The notes: generated by a model not told the origin, from the letters alone. A stretch of 64,000 bases of DNA from Campylobacter coli 76339 (GCA_000470055.1 HG326877.1:1067661-1131660), one strand, 5' to 3'; shown: positions 36,304-46,537, numbered from the stretch's first letter. Numbers and translations are program-made.

Positions 36304-36314
36304 TTTGCCTAAAC
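36293..36314. terminator. Short hairpin at the argH/ychF junction
   Basis: GTTTAGGC (36293-36300) pairs with GCCTAAAC (36307-36314) around a six-base loop spanning both stop codons. No T-run follows on either side, so it is at best a weak bidirectional terminator. Confidence 0.4.
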
Positions 36315-37412
36315 ATTAAATCTAAAGTGCATTACATCGCCATCTAAAACGATATAATCTTTTCCTTCAAGACGCAGTTTTCCTGCCTCTTTTGCACCAT
36401 TTTCTCCTTTATAGGTGATAAAATCTTCGTAAGAAATTACTTCTGCTTTGATAAAGCCTTTTTCAAAATCATTATGAATCACACTTGCAGCCTTTGGAGC
36501 TTTCCAGCCCTTTTTAATCGTCCAAGAGCGCACTTCTAAAACTCCTGCTGTAAAATAGCTTATCAGTCCAAGCTTAGAAAAAGCAGTGCGTATGATTTGA
36601 TCAAGCCCACTTTCATTTACGCCTAAAGAGCTAAGGAATTCAGTACTTTCCTCATCGCTTAGACCAACTAATTCTTCTTCTATCTTGGCGCAAAGCTTGA
36701 TAACTTCATGATTGTTTTTATTAGCATAGTCTTTTAAGATTTTTACATACTCATTATCTTCACCAATACCGTTTTCATCAACATTTGCTCCATAAATCAC
36801 TTCTTTAGCAGAAAGGAGTCTTAATTCTTTATTTAAAGCTTGAAAAATCTCATCCTCTTTTTGTGGGTAGGCACTAGCTGGAAGACCTTTATTTAGATGC
36901 TCAAGTAAAGAATTTGCCATCTCAAGACTTTCTTTTGCGCCTTTTGTATTTGCCCTAGCTTCTTTATTGAGTTTTTCTATTTTTTTGCCAAGTTGTTCTA
37001 TATCTGCTAAAATAAGCTCTGTATTGATGATTTCAACATCTCTTAGAGGATCAACACCTCCTTCAACATGAGTAATGTTTTCTTCATCAAAGCATCGCAC
37101 AATGTGTAAAATTACTTCTGTTTCGCGTATATTGGAAAGAAACTTATTTCCCAAGCCTTCACCCTTGCTTGCGCCTTTAACAAGTCCTGCAATATCTACA
37201 AATTCTATCAAGGAATGCATAATTCTTTCAGGCTTTACAATTTTGGCAAGTTCATTTAATCTTAGATCAGGAACTTCAACCATAGCTTTATTAGGTTCTA
37301 TGGTGCAAAAAGGATAATTTGCACTTTGAGCATTTTGTGCCTTTGTTAAGGCATTGAAAGTGGTTGATTTTCCAACATTTGGAAGACCTACTATACCTAC
37401 GCTTAAACTCAT
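36309..37412 (-). CDS. ychF: Redox-regulated OBG-family ATPase YchF
   Basis: This 367-aa P-loop protein of the Obg-related YchF family prefers ATP over GTP and acts with ribosomes and in oxidative stress responses. The G1 loop GLPNVGKST (residues 9-17) is near the N-terminus, with GLVKGASKGEGLGNKFL, the coiled-coil A-domain in the middle, and a C-terminal TGS-like domain (FTAGVLEVRSWTIKKGWKAPKAA). Length is typical. The start ATG overlaps the pepA stop (ATGA), so the two are translationally coupled. Confidence 0.95.
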   Translation of the reverse strand: MSLSVGIVGLPNVGKSTTFNALTKAQNAQSANYPFCTIEPNKAMVEVPDLRLNELAKIVKPERIMHSLIEFVDIAGLVKGASKGEGLGNKFLSNIRETEVILHIVRCFDEENITHVEGGVDPLRDVEIINTELILADIEQLGKKIEKLNKEARANTKGAKESLEMANSLLEHLNKGLPASAYPQKEDEIFQALNKELRLLSAKEVIYGANVDENGIGEDNEYVKILKDYANKNNHEVIKLCAKIEEELVGLSDEESTEFLSSLGVNESGLDQIIRTAFSKLGLISYFTAGVLEVRSWTIKKGWKAPKAASVIHNDFEKGFIKAEVISYEDFITYKGENGAKEAGKLRLEGKDYIVLDGDVMHFRFNV

Positions 37413-38860
37413 TTATTTTTCCTTAAAAGATGAATTAAAAAATTAACACACATTCTAACTCCTGCTCCACCAGCACCAAAGCTATTATAGCCCCAAGATT
37501 TTTCAGTGTAAGCAGGTCCTGCTATATCCAAGTGAAGCCATTTGTCTTTGTATTCTTTGCGTATGAATTTATCTAAAAATAATCCAGCTGTAATCGCACC
37601 ACCATAGCGACTAGAAGCAGTATTGCTAACATCTGCGATATTGGATTTTATAAGCTCTTTTAAGTGAGGATTAAAGTGTAAGATAGTCGTATATTCTCCG
37701 CTTTTTTTAGAGCTTAAATAAAATTCGTTTTGCAATTCTTCATTATTTCCCATAATGGCACTTGTAAATTCCCCAAGTCCTACAACGCAAGCTCCTGTAA
37801 GAGTTGCCATATCAATAAGCAAATCAGGCTTTAAATCTTGAGCATAAGATAAACAATCAGCTAAAACTAAACGCCCTTCAGCATCGGTATTTCTTACTTC
37901 TATACTTACACCTTCGCGTGAAATTAGAACATCATCTGGTTTGTAAGCATTTCCACCTATCATATTTTCAGTTGCTCCTAAAATACAATGCACTTCTAGT
38001 TCTAAAGTAAGTTCAGCAACCGCTTTGATAATCCCCATTGCAGCAGCAGCTCCGCTTTTGTCTGCTTTCATAGTAAGCATATAATCGGCAGGTTTTAAAC
38101 TTAAACCACCACTATCGTAGGTTAAACCTTTGCCTACAAATACTACACGCTTTTTAGCACCCTTGGTCTTATAGCTAAGGTGAATTAAACGCGGTGGATG
38201 GACTGAGGCGCGATTAACAGCTAAAAAAGCATTCATTTTTTCTTTGGCAAGAAATTTTTCATCATAAATTTTACATGTAATATTTTTATTTTCTTTAGCC
38301 AAATTTTGAGCATCTTCTACCATCTTTAAAGGGGTATAAATTTCAGGAATTTCATTGACTATATTTTTGGTAAAATTTGTTGCATTTGCTAGAATTTCAC
38401 CACGCAAAAGACCTATTTTTGCTTCATCAAGATTAAATTTTTTAGCATTTAGTTCTTCAGTAGAAATTATGAATTTTTCTAAAGTGCTTTCTTTTTTCTC
38501 ACTTTTATATTTGTCAAATTTATAAGCTCCAAAAAGCACACCTTCGACTAAAGAAGCAAAACTTCTTACAACACAATCGCCTAGTATACTAGGAAGTTTT
38601 ACACTTTTAATATTTAGTTTTTCTATGTTTTTATAAGCGGTATAAAGTGCCAATCTTATATCTTCATAGTTTAAGCTTTTAAGTTCTACAAATAATCTTT
38701 TATTATTTAAATCAAGTAAATTTCCCTCACCTGTGTAGTTGCTTAATTTAAAAAAGTCTTTTTCGTTTGTAAATAATTTTAAATTTTTATCTTGTATAAA
38801 AACAAGTTCAAAATCTGCTTTTATGCTATGAATTTTTTTATCATTTAATTCAAATATCAT
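37409..38860 (-). CDS. pepA: Leucyl aminopeptidase (M17)
   Basis: This 483-aa manganese/zinc aminopeptidase is of family M17. The C-terminal catalytic domain has KADKSGAAAAMG (metal-binding Lys and Asp) and the family signature NTDAEGRLVLADCL. A substrate-site stretch, GKGLTYDSGGLSLKP, lies before them. The enzyme is usually hexameric and cytoplasmic and fits amino-acid and peptide-based growth. The start ATG 38860 lies inside the end of the dedA gene (11-base overlap), and the stop overlaps ychF. Confidence 0.94.
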   Translation of the reverse strand: MIFELNDKKIHSIKADFELVFIQDKNLKLFTNEKDFFKLSNYTGEGNLLDLNNKRLFVELKSLNYEDIRLALYTAYKNIEKLNIKSVKLPSILGDCVVRSFASLVEGVLFGAYKFDKYKSEKKESTLEKFIISTEELNAKKFNLDEAKIGLLRGEILANATNFTKNIVNEIPEIYTPLKMVEDAQNLAKENKNITCKIYDEKFLAKEKMNAFLAVNRASVHPPRLIHLSYKTKGAKKRVVFVGKGLTYDSGGLSLKPADYMLTMKADKSGAAAAMGIIKAVAELTLELEVHCILGATENMIGGNAYKPDDVLISREGVSIEVRNTDAEGRLVLADCLSYAQDLKPDLLIDMATLTGACVVGLGEFTSAIMGNNEELQNEFYLSSKKSGEYTTILHFNPHLKELIKSNIADVSNTASSRYGGAITAGLFLDKFIRKEYKDKWLHLDIAGPAYTEKSWGYNSFGAGGAGVRMCVNFLIHLLRKNK

Positions 38861-39545
38861 TCTTTTTCCTTTTTTCTTTAAGTATAGCTTTTTCTATTTG
38901 TTTAAAAGTGAAAATAAGTAAAGATAAAAAGCCTATTATCATAATGGCAGCTAGATACCAATGATGTTTTGCCCAAGTTAAAAAATTCTGAATCAAATCA
39001 CCAAAATGCCAAGCTAAAAGTATGGTAATAGCAGCCCAAACCCAAGCGCTAAAAAGATTAATGATAGCAAATTTTTTAGCGCTATAACGCGTAATACCTA
39101 TACTCATAGGAATTATAGTTCTAAATCCATACATGTAGCGTTGTATGAAAATGATAGGCCACCCAAAGCGCTGTAAAAGTAGATGCGCTACAGCAAATTT
39201 GCGTCTTTGAGAACGGAGTCTTTTTTGGATATAATGTTTATTATATCTTCCAATGTAAAAATAAATTTGATCCCCAACAAAACCACCTAATCCAGCTATA
39301 AAGATAGCCAATGCCACATGCATTTTTCCATCATGGGCTGCAAGTCCAGCAAAAATAAGTCCAAGCTCGCCCTCTAAAATACTCCAGCAAAAAAGTATTA
39401 AATATCCCCAAGTTTCAACATGCTCGTTCCAAATTCCTATAATAAATTTTTCCAAGGAAAAGTCATTTTTAACCAAGCCGTGAATTATATAGATTATTAA
39501 AGCAATTAAGGCTGCAAAGATAAAAGCCTTAAACCATTTTCTCAT
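38850..39545 (-). CDS. DedA-family membrane protein
   Basis: This 231-aa polytopic protein of the DedA/SNARE-associated (VTT) family includes undecaprenyl-phosphate or lipid flippases. The signature region includes ILEGELGLIFAGLAAHDG, IAGLGGFVGDQIYFYIGRY and the amphipathic re-entrant QRFGWPIIFIQRYMYGFRTIIPMSIGITR. About five hydrophobic segments are visible. It begins at ATG 39545 after AAAAGGGGGTATAAA on the reverse strand. Its operon neighbours are apt and pepA. The lipid substrate is not known. Confidence 0.86.
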   Translation of the reverse strand: MRKWFKAFIFAALIALIIYIIHGLVKNDFSLEKFIIGIWNEHVETWGYLILFCWSILEGELGLIFAGLAAHDGKMHVALAIFIAGLGGFVGDQIYFYIGRYNKHYIQKRLRSQRRKFAVAHLLLQRFGWPIIFIQRYMYGFRTIIPMSIGITRYSAKKFAIINLFSAWVWAAITILLAWHFGDLIQNFLTWAKHHWYLAAIMIIGFLSLLIFTFKQIEKAILKEKRKKNDI

Positions 39546-39557
39546 TTATACCCCCTT

Positions 39558-40106
39558 TTAAAATTCCAAAACACTATATACAGAACAATATTTTTGTAGT
39601 TTTTCTTCGCCGCCTAAATCTTTTAAATTCATTAAAAAACAAGCTTCGATACATTCTCCTCCTGCTTTTTTAATAAGCTCCAAAGAAGCAAGCGCTGTTC
39701 CCCCCGTAGCTATGAGATCATCCACAAGCAAAACTTTTGCGTTTTTTATATCCCCAAAAGCATCTTGATGAATTTCTACTTTATCTGTTCCATACTCAAG
39801 ATCATATTCACAAGAATAGGTATTAGACGGAAGCTTATTGGGCTTGCGTATAGGTACAAAAGGTAAATTTAATCTAGCGCAGATCATCGCTGCAAAGATA
39901 AAGCCTCTGCTCTCAGTTCCTGCTATAAAATCTAAATTTATATTTTGATAACGCTTGCTTAAATGATCAAGTAAAAAAGCTAGAGCTTTTTGATTGTTAA
40001 GTAGGGTTGTAATATCCCTAAAAATAATGCCTTCCTTTGGAAAATTTGGAATAACGCGTATACTTTCTGATAAAAATTGTTGTTCGCTTTGTGTAAGTTT
40101 TGTCAT
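39558..40106 (-). CDS. apt: Adenine phosphoribosyltransferase
   Basis: This 182-aa purine-salvage enzyme joins adenine and PRPP to form AMP. The PRPP motif [16 protein letters not shown] is complete, and [10 protein letters not shown] and [12 protein letters not shown] are Apt-specific. Length is normal. The ATG overlaps the stop of the coiled-coil gene upstream (ATGA). It belongs to the reverse-strand run from rpiB to ychF. Confidence 0.95.
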   Translation of the reverse strand: MTKLTQSEQQFLSESIRVIPNFPKEGIIFRDITTLLNNQKALAFLLDHLSKRYQNINLDFIAGTESRGFIFAAMICARLNLPFVPIRKPNKLPSNTYSCEYDLEYGTDKVEIHQDAFGDIKNAKVLLVDDLIATGGTALASLELIKKAGGECIEACFLMNLKDLGGEEKLQKYCSVYSVLEF

Positions 40107-40435
40107 AATAATGCCTCAATTTTTGCTTCTAATTCTTTAATTCTTTGTCTTAATTTATCATTTTCTAAACGATATTGAGAATTTCTTGTTCTTAGAGAAG
40201 TTAAATCCGCTTTTATTTTATTGAGTTCCTCGGTTAAAATATCTATATTTCCAAGGCTGCGTTGAAGTTGAATTTGGAGTTTTCTGATAACTATTTCGGT
40301 ATCGTCAAGATTATTTTTTATAAAATCTTTTGAAGTTTTTTCTTTGTTAAGTAGGGTTTTATAGTAAAACAACATAACAACTAGATAGATGGTAGCACAA
40401 ATAAGCGCAGTTAAAATAAACCAATTTGCAAACAT
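40103..40435 (-). CDS. Small membrane-anchored coiled-coil protein (Cj0926-like)
   Basis: This 110-aa protein has one N-terminal transmembrane helix ([21 protein letters not shown], about residues 5-25) and a long charged coiled coil to the end ([20 protein letters not shown] onward). I chose ATG 40435, which overlaps the rpiB stop as TAATG; a TTG two codons earlier is less likely. It is coupled to both neighbours. Function is unknown; the plan suits a membrane scaffold or divisome/envelope accessory. Confidence 0.75.
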   Translation of the reverse strand: MFANWFILTALICATIYLVVMLFYYKTLLNKEKTSKDFIKNNLDDTEIVIRKLQIQLQRSLGNIDILTEELNKIKADLTSLRTRNSQYRLENDKLRQRIKELEAKIEALL

Positions 40436-40872
40436 TAACAATCCACCTCAATTTTTTGAATTCTTTTTACATGTCTACCTTGATCAAAAGGGGTTTGAAT
40501 AAAATTTTCTATCATATCAATAGCTGCGTCAATACCAATCAATCTGCCTCCAAAAGCCAAAACATTTGCGTCATTATGTTTTCTGGCAAGTTTAGCACTC
40601 AAGCTTTCATTACATAAAGCGCAACGAATATTTTTGTGACGATTGGCTGCTATGGAAATTCCTATCCCTGAACCGCAAATTAAAATTCCAAAACTTTGCT
40701 CGTCTATTTTAGAAGCTAGTAAATGTGCATAATCTGGATAATCACAACTTGTAGGATCTTTTGTTCCAAGATCATCAAAAGGAATTTGTTTTTCTTCAAG
40801 GAAGGCGCAAATTTTTTCTTTAAGTAGAAAACCTGCGTGATCACTGGCAATATAAATTTTTTCTCTAAGCAT
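40435..40872 (-). CDS. rpiB: Ribose 5-phosphate isomerase B
   Basis: This 145-aa isomerase of the RpiB/LacAB family interconverts ribose 5-phosphate and ribulose 5-phosphate. Conserved parts are ASDHAGFLLKE near the N-terminus, LGTKDPTSCDYPDYA, the catalytic-cysteine segment GILICGSGIGISIAANR and the arginine-histidine-rich RCALCNESLSAKLARKHNDANVLAFGGR. ATG 40872 starts the reverse-strand operon. Together with apt and prs in this window it covers PRPP supply and use. Confidence 0.95.
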   Translation of the reverse strand: MLREKIYIASDHAGFLLKEKICAFLEEKQIPFDDLGTKDPTSCDYPDYAHLLASKIDEQSFGILICGSGIGISIAANRHKNIRCALCNESLSAKLARKHNDANVLAFGGRLIGIDAAIDMIENFIQTPFDQGRHVKRIQKIEVDC

Positions 40873-41042
40873 AAAAAATCCAAAAATTTTAATTTTCTAA
40901 AGCATTTATATTATCATAACAAATCATAAAAAAAGCTTTTTAGCTTCAAAATAAATTTAAAACTAAGCTTTATTTTTTATATATATGTTAAAATATGTAA
41001 TTAAAAATTTTAATCTATTATAATAAATAAAGGGAAAATTAA

Positions 41043-41597
41043 ATGAAGCTCCTATTGATAGGATCATCTACTGGAGGTCCTAATCAACTGAAATTTTTAT
41101 TAAAAGATGTAGATATAAAAAATACTTGCGTGGTTATAGCTCAACATATGAGTGCAAGTTTTATACCTTCTTTTACAAATCAATTTAATAAAGAGGCTTT
41201 AAGCGAGGTAACTCTTTTAAATGATAAAGAGGTTTTGACAAATAAAATTTATATTTGTCAAAAAAATACTGTCTTATCAGGAAATTTAAATCTTTTAGCA
41301 AATTGGAAAGAAGTTGCTACAAGTTTTAAACCGAGTGTAGATTTATTGTTTCATTCGGCTGTACCTTTAATAAAGACAAATAAAATTTTAGCTGTAATAC
41401 TTACAGGAATGGGGGATGATGGAGCCAAAGGATTGTTTGAATTATATAAAGTAGGGGCAAGATGCTTATGCGAAAATGAGGCTGATAGTATAGTATATGG
41501 TATGCCAAAAAGAGCAAAAGATATAAATCCACAGTTAAGACCTATGAGTTTAAAAGAAATCAAACAAGAAATTTTAAGTTTTATAAATCAAGAATAA
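41043..41597 (+). CDS. cheB: Protein-glutamate methylesterase CheB without receiver domain
   Basis: This 184-aa protein consists only of the CheB catalytic domain, which demethylates or deamidates chemoreceptors. GSSTGGPNQLK carries the catalytic serine, AQHMSASFIPSF the histidine, and LTGMGDDGAKG the aspartate. The phosphoacceptor receiver domain found in enteric CheB is absent, as known for C. jejuni, so it cannot be controlled by CheA phosphorylation in the usual way. It is followed 12 bases later by cheR. Confidence 0.93.
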   Translation: MKLLLIGSSTGGPNQLKFLLKDVDIKNTCVVIAQHMSASFIPSFTNQFNKEALSEVTLLNDKEVLTNKIYICQKNTVLSGNLNLLANWKEVATSFKPSVDLLFHSAVPLIKTNKILAVILTGMGDDGAKGLFELYKVGARCLCENEADSIVYGMPKRAKDINPQLRPMSLKEIKQEILSFINQE

Positions 41598-41609
41598 AGG
41601 TTTGAGTTT

Positions 41610-42398
41610 ATGGAAGAAAAAATTAACCCTAGCGAATCAGAACTTAATGAATTTATTAAAATTATCAATGAGATTAGCGGTATCGATTTAAACGAAAAAA
41701 GAAATATTTTGGCTTTAAAATTATCCAAATTTGTTCCAAGTACAGGTGTAAAAACTTTTGCTGATTTCTTAAGCAAGCTAAGAATTAATAGACAGCTTAG
41801 ACAAGATACTTTAGATTTTGTTACCATAGGAGAAACATATTTTTTAAGAGAATTGTCACAATTAAAAGAAATCATTTTTTATGCTAAAAGTCTTGAAAAA
41901 AGAGTAAATATACTAAGTGCTCCTTGTTCTAGTGGAGAAGAAGTGTATTCTATGGCGATTTTAGGAGCGCAAAATTTTCTTAAAGATATGATGATTTTGG
42001 GCATTGATATTAATTCACATGTTATTGAAAAAGCAAAAGCGGGTAAATATCAAGGCAGAACTTTACAACGCTTAAGCGAAAGTGAAAAAAGAAGATTTTT
42101 CACAGATATAGGAGAGCAAACATTTAGTATTAATAAAAATGAACTTTGCACCTGTAAATTTGAATTGTGTAATGTTTTTGAAGATAAATTTTTAAGATTG
42201 GGTAAATTTGATATTATTGCTTCTAGAAATATGATGATTTATTTTGATTATGACTCTAAACTCAAGCTAATGGAGCGTTTTCATCAAATTTTAGCCGATC
42301 ATGGAAGATTATATGTGGGCAATGCTGATTTAATCCCTGAAACTATATTCTTTAAGAAAGTTTTTTCATCTCGAGGTGTATATTATGAAAAAATATAA
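41610..42398 (+). CDS. cheR: Chemotaxis protein methyltransferase CheR
   Basis: This 262-aa SAM-dependent methyltransferase methylates glutamates of chemoreceptors. An N-terminal helical domain (about residues 1-80) is followed by the catalytic domain with FVTIGETYFLRE, ILSAPCSSGEEVYSMAI (the SAM motif), and FDIIASRNMMIYFD near the end. No C-terminal TPR is present. Together with the stand-alone CheB it forms the adaptation pair. Start ATG 41610 follows AATAAAGG. Confidence 0.94.
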   Translation: MEEKINPSESELNEFIKIINEISGIDLNEKRNILALKLSKFVPSTGVKTFADFLSKLRINRQLRQDTLDFVTIGETYFLRELSQLKEIIFYAKSLEKRVNILSAPCSSGEEVYSMAILGAQNFLKDMMILGIDINSHVIEKAKAGKYQGRTLQRLSESEKRRFFTDIGEQTFSINKNELCTCKFELCNVFEDKFLRLGKFDIIASRNMMIYFDYDSKLKLMERFHQILADHGRLYVGNADLIPETIFFKKVFSSRGVYYEKI

Positions 42399-42421
42399 TT
42401 GTTTTTTCTTAAAGTTTACAA

Positions 42422-42462
42422 AAAGTTACACTTTTTTGTATCTCCACTAAAATAAAGTTACA
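42422..42462. repeat. Direct repeats AAAGTTACA upstream of the peb operon
   Basis: AAAGTTACA occurs at 42422-42430 and again at 42454-42462, 32 bases apart (about three helical turns), each followed by a pyrimidine and a T-run. Both lie 31-71 bases upstream of the candidate -10 of pebC. A related inverted copy lies upstream of cstA. They may be regulator sites. Confidence 0.5.
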
Positions 42463-42492
42463 TTTTTTAACTTAAATTATAAATTTTAATGT

Positions 42493-42498
42493 TATAAT
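42493..42498 (+). promoter_or_regulatory. Candidate sigma-70 promoter of the peb operon
   Basis: TATAAT lies at 42493-42498 in AATGTTATAATAC, an extended -10 context (TG is replaced by GT). The leader would be about 47 bases and contains AAAAAAGGAAAGA before the TTG start of pebC. Confidence 0.6.
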
Positions 42499-42551
42499 AC
42501 TTTTTAATATAATAAACCCTATTATTAAGCTTAATTAAAAAAGGAAAGATT

Positions 42552-43280
42552 TTGATAGAGTTAAGAAATGTAAATAAGTATTATGGAACACATCATGTTC
42601 TTAAAAACATCAACCTTTGTGTTAAAGAAGGCGAAAAGCTTGTTATTATAGGCCCTAGTGGAAGCGGAAAAAGTACCACTATTCGCTGTATGAATGGGCT
42701 TGAAGAAGTAAGTTCGGGCGAGGTGATTGTAAATAATCTTGTCTTAAATCATAAAAATAAGATTGAAATCTGTAGAAAATATTGCGCTATGGTTTTTCAG
42801 CACTTTAATCTTTACCCGCATATGACTGTTTTGCAAAATTTAACTTTAGCTCCTATGAAGCTTCAAAAAAAATCACGCCAAGAAGCCGAAGAAACAGCCT
42901 ATCAATATCTTAAAGTAGTTGGACTTGTAGATAAAGCAAATGTTTATCCGGCTACACTTTCAGGAGGGCAACAACAACGCGTTGCTATAGCAAGATCACT
43001 TTGCACTAAAAAGCCTTATATATTGTTTGATGAGCCAACATCAGCACTTGATCCTGAAACCATACAAGAAGTTTTGGATGTAATGAAAGAAATTTCTACA
43101 CAAAGAAATACAACTATGGTTGTGGTAACTCACGAAATGGGTTTTGCTAAAGAGGTTGCCGATAGAATTATTTTCATGGAAGATGGTGCTATTGTAGAAG
43201 AAAATATCCCTAGTGAGTTTTTCTCTAATCCTAAAACCGAAAGAGCAAGACTCTTTTTAGGAAAAATTCTTAAAAATTAA
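42552..43280 (+). CDS. pebC: Aspartate/glutamate ABC transporter ATP-binding protein PebC
   Basis: This 242-aa ABC ATPase is of the polar amino acid class. Walker A is GPSGSGKST, the Q-loop is VFQHFN, the signature is LSGGQQQRVAIARSL, and Walker B is [13 protein letters not shown], with the H-loop in VVTHEMG. It energises the PEB1 system with the two permeases downstream. The start is TTG 42552 after AAGGAAAGA. It is the first gene of a four-gene operon: ATPase, binding protein and two permeases. Confidence 0.93.
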   Translation: MIELRNVNKYYGTHHVLKNINLCVKEGEKLVIIGPSGSGKSTTIRCMNGLEEVSSGEVIVNNLVLNHKNKIEICRKYCAMVFQHFNLYPHMTVLQNLTLAPMKLQKKSRQEAEETAYQYLKVVGLVDKANVYPATLSGGQQQRVAIARSLCTKKPYILFDEPTSALDPETIQEVLDVMKEISTQRNTTMVVVTHEMGFAKEVADRIIFMEDGAIVEENIPSEFFSNPKTERARLFLGKILKN

Positions 43281-43303
43281 ACCAAAATTTGAAAGGAGAA
43301 TAA

Positions 43304-44083
<780 letters not shown>

Positions 44084-44084
44084 A

Positions 44085-44837
44085 ATGAATGAGAGTGTAG
44101 GCTTTGTGGATAAATTAAGACAACTCCTTAGTTCTTGGGGTTTATATGATGAAAATAGTACAAATCCTTTTGCGATTTGGAAATTTGTAGACGCTTTAGA
44201 CAATGGAGATGCTTTTATTGGTGGTTTTATTTATACTTTAGAAGTAAGTGTTCTTGCCTTGCTTATAGCAATTATTTTTGGAACTATAGGCGGTGTAATG
44301 GCCACAAGTAAAATCAAAATCCTAAGAGCCTACACTCGAGTGTATGTTGAACTTTTTCAAAATATTCCTTTAGTTATACAAATTTTCTTTTTGTATTTTG
44401 CTTTGCCAGGCTTGGGAATTTATCTTGATATTTTTACTATAGGGGTTTTAGGTATAGGTGCTTATCATGGTGCTTATGTGAGTGAAGTAGTAAGAAGTGG
44501 AATTTTATCTGTTCCAAAAGGACAATTCGAAGCTTCAGCTTCTCAAGGTTTTACCTATATACAACAAATGCGATATATTATAGTTCCGCAAACTATAAAA
44601 ATTATCTTACCACCTATGACAAATCAAATGGTGAATTTAATTAAAAACACCTCGGTATTATTGATTGTGGGTGGAGCAGAACTTATGCATTCTGCGGACA
44701 GTTATGCTGCCGATTATGGGAATTATGCTCCTGCATATATTTTTGCAGCAATTTTATATTTTATCATTTGTTATCCTTTGGCATATTTTGCAAAAGTTTA
44801 CGAAGAAAAGCTTAAAAAAGCTCATTTGACAAGATAG
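44085..44837 (+). CDS. PEB1 ABC transporter permease 1
   Basis: This 250-aa inner-membrane permease is of the HisMQ/GlnP class. It has about five helices and the ABC EAA-type loop (QFEASASQGFTYIQQMRYIIVPQ) that docks onto PebC. The first 45 residues are hydrophilic. It starts one base after the peb1A stop, so translation is likely coupled. It pairs with the next permease as a heterodimer. Confidence 0.92.
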   Translation: MNESVGFVDKLRQLLSSWGLYDENSTNPFAIWKFVDALDNGDAFIGGFIYTLEVSVLALLIAIIFGTIGGVMATSKIKILRAYTRVYVELFQNIPLVIQIFFLYFALPGLGIYLDIFTIGVLGIGAYHGAYVSEVVRSGILSVPKGQFEASASQGFTYIQQMRYIIVPQTIKIILPPMTNQMVNLIKNTSVLLIVGGAELMHSADSYAADYGNYAPAYIFAAILYFIICYPLAYFAKVYEEKLKKAHLTR

Positions 44838-44846
44838 GGGTTAGAT

Positions 44847-45506
44847 ATGGAAAATGTTTTTAATGCTCAAAATATTGAATTTTTAATGCAAGGTCTAGCC
44901 CTTACTCTTAAAATTGCTTTAGCAACTTGTGTTATTTCTATTATTTTTGGAACTTTTTTAGCTATCACTAAAAACTATGGAGATAGATTCAGTAGATTCT
45001 TAGCAACTTGCTATATAGATATTTTTAGAAATACTCCATTGCTCTTATGGATGCTTGCTGCTTGTTTTGTTTTGCCTTCCTTTTTTCCACAAATGCCACA
45101 AGCTTTTTGGGGAACCATAGGATTTTCGTTGTATACAAGTTCAGTTATGGCTGAAATTATACGTGGTGGCTTAAATTCGATTCCAAAAGGACAATTTGAA
45201 GCAGCTTATTCGCAAGGATTTAGTAAATTTTTTACTCTTTTTTATATTATTTTACCTCAAACTTTTAGAAAAGTTGTTCCGTCTTTATTATCTCAAATTG
45301 TAACCACTGTAAAAGATACAGCTTACTTAGCAGGTTTACAAATAGCAGAACTGACTTATAATTCTAAAAATATTTTAGCTAGACTTACAAGTTTTGATGA
45401 AATTTTAGCTACTATAGGTTTTGTCGCTGTTATTTATTTTATTATATGTTTTTCATTGTCTATGCTTGTAAGATATTATGCTAAAAAAACAGCCTATGTA
45501 TCTTAA
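44847..45506 (+). CDS. PEB1 ABC transporter permease 2
   Basis: This 219-aa second permease subunit has about five helices and the EAA loop QFEAAYSQGFSKFFTLFYIILPQ. GLALTLKIALATCVISIIFG opens helix 1 as in GltK/HisM permeases. Start ATG 44847 follows AGGGGTTAGAT. It ends the peb operon; a 101-bp AT-rich gap follows before prs. Confidence 0.92.
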   Translation: MENVFNAQNIEFLMQGLALTLKIALATCVISIIFGTFLAITKNYGDRFSRFLATCYIDIFRNTPLLLWMLAACFVLPSFFPQMPQAFWGTIGFSLYTSSVMAEIIRGGLNSIPKGQFEAAYSQGFSKFFTLFYIILPQTFRKVVPSLLSQIVTTVKDTAYLAGLQIAELTYNSKNILARLTSFDEILATIGFVAVIYFIICFSLSMLVRYYAKKTAYVS

Positions 45507-45607
45507 GAAATGTATATTTTTTGATTGAAGAAGTTTAAATTTTACAGCATTTTTTAAATTTTTTTTTATTAAAATCATAATTTCAAAATTTTTAGAAAAG
45601 GTCTTTT

Positions 45608-46537
45608 ATGCGCGGTTATAAAATTTTTTCAGGTTCAGCTAATGTAGAATTTGCAAAACAAATTTCTAAATATCTTTCCTTGCCTTTAAGTGATGCAGGG
45701 GTGAAGCGCTTTAGCGATGGAGAAATTAGCGTTCAAATTGATGAAAGTGTGCGTGGTAAAGATGTTTTTATTATCCAAAGTACCTGTGCTCCTACTAATG
45801 ACAATCTAATGGAGCTTTTGATTTTAACAGATGCTTTACGACGCTCGAGTGCGAACTCTATTACAGCTATTATTCCTTATTTTGGATATGCAAGACAAGA
45901 TAGAAAAGCAAATCCAAGAGTACCTATTACTGCCAAACTTGTTGCAAACTTAATCGAAGCGGCAGGGATAGATCGTGTGGCTACTATTGATTTACATGCG
46001 GGGCAAATTCAAGGTTTTTTTGACATACCGGTTGACAATCTTTATGGAAGTATAGTGTTTAATGATTATATCAAAACCAAACATTTTAAAAATGCTATTG
46101 TTGGAAGTCCTGATATAGGTGGTGTAGCAAGAGCTAGAAGTGTAGCGAAGAATTTAGGACTTGATATAGTTATAGTGGATAAAAGACGCGAGAAAGCAAA
46201 TGAAAGTGAAGTTATGAATATCATCGGAGATGTTAAAGATAAAGAAGTTATCTTAGTAGATGATATTATTGATACTGCAGGTACTATTGTAAAGGCTGCC
46301 GAAGCTTTAAAAAACAAAGGCGCAAAATCCGTCATGGCATGTTGTACTCACGCGGTTTTAAGTGGCAAAGCTTATGAAAGAATTGCTTCAGGAGCGCTTG
46401 ATGAACTTGTAGTAACGGATACCATTCCTTTAAAAGAGCAATTGCCTAACATAAAAGTTTTAAGTGTAGCTCCTGTATTTGCTGAAGTAATACGCCGTGT
46501 TTATCATAATGAAAGCGTAAATTCTCTTTTTATTTAA
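45608..46537 (+). CDS. prs: Ribose-phosphate pyrophosphokinase
   Basis: This 309-aa class I PRPP synthetase makes PRPP from ribose 5-phosphate and ATP for nucleotide, histidine and tryptophan synthesis. Features in order are KIFSGSANVEFAKQI at the start, PYFGYARQDRKANPRVPITAKLVANL, the metal site DLHAGQIQGFFDIPVDNL, the catalytic-flexible loop DKRREKANE and the PRPP motif VILVDDIIDTAGT. Length is typical. Start ATG 45608 follows AAAAGGTCTTTT. A hairpin at 46589-46617 ends transcription. Confidence 0.96.
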   Translation: MRGYKIFSGSANVEFAKQISKYLSLPLSDAGVKRFSDGEISVQIDESVRGKDVFIIQSTCAPTNDNLMELLILTDALRRSSANSITAIIPYFGYARQDRKANPRVPITAKLVANLIEAAGIDRVATIDLHAGQIQGFFDIPVDNLYGSIVFNDYIKTKHFKNAIVGSPDIGGVARARSVAKNLGLDIVIVDKRREKANESEVMNIIGDVKDKEVILVDDIIDTAGTIVKAAEALKNKGAKSVMACCTHAVLSGKAYERIASGALDELVVTDTIPLKEQLPNIKVLSVAPVFAEVIRRVYHNESVNSLFI

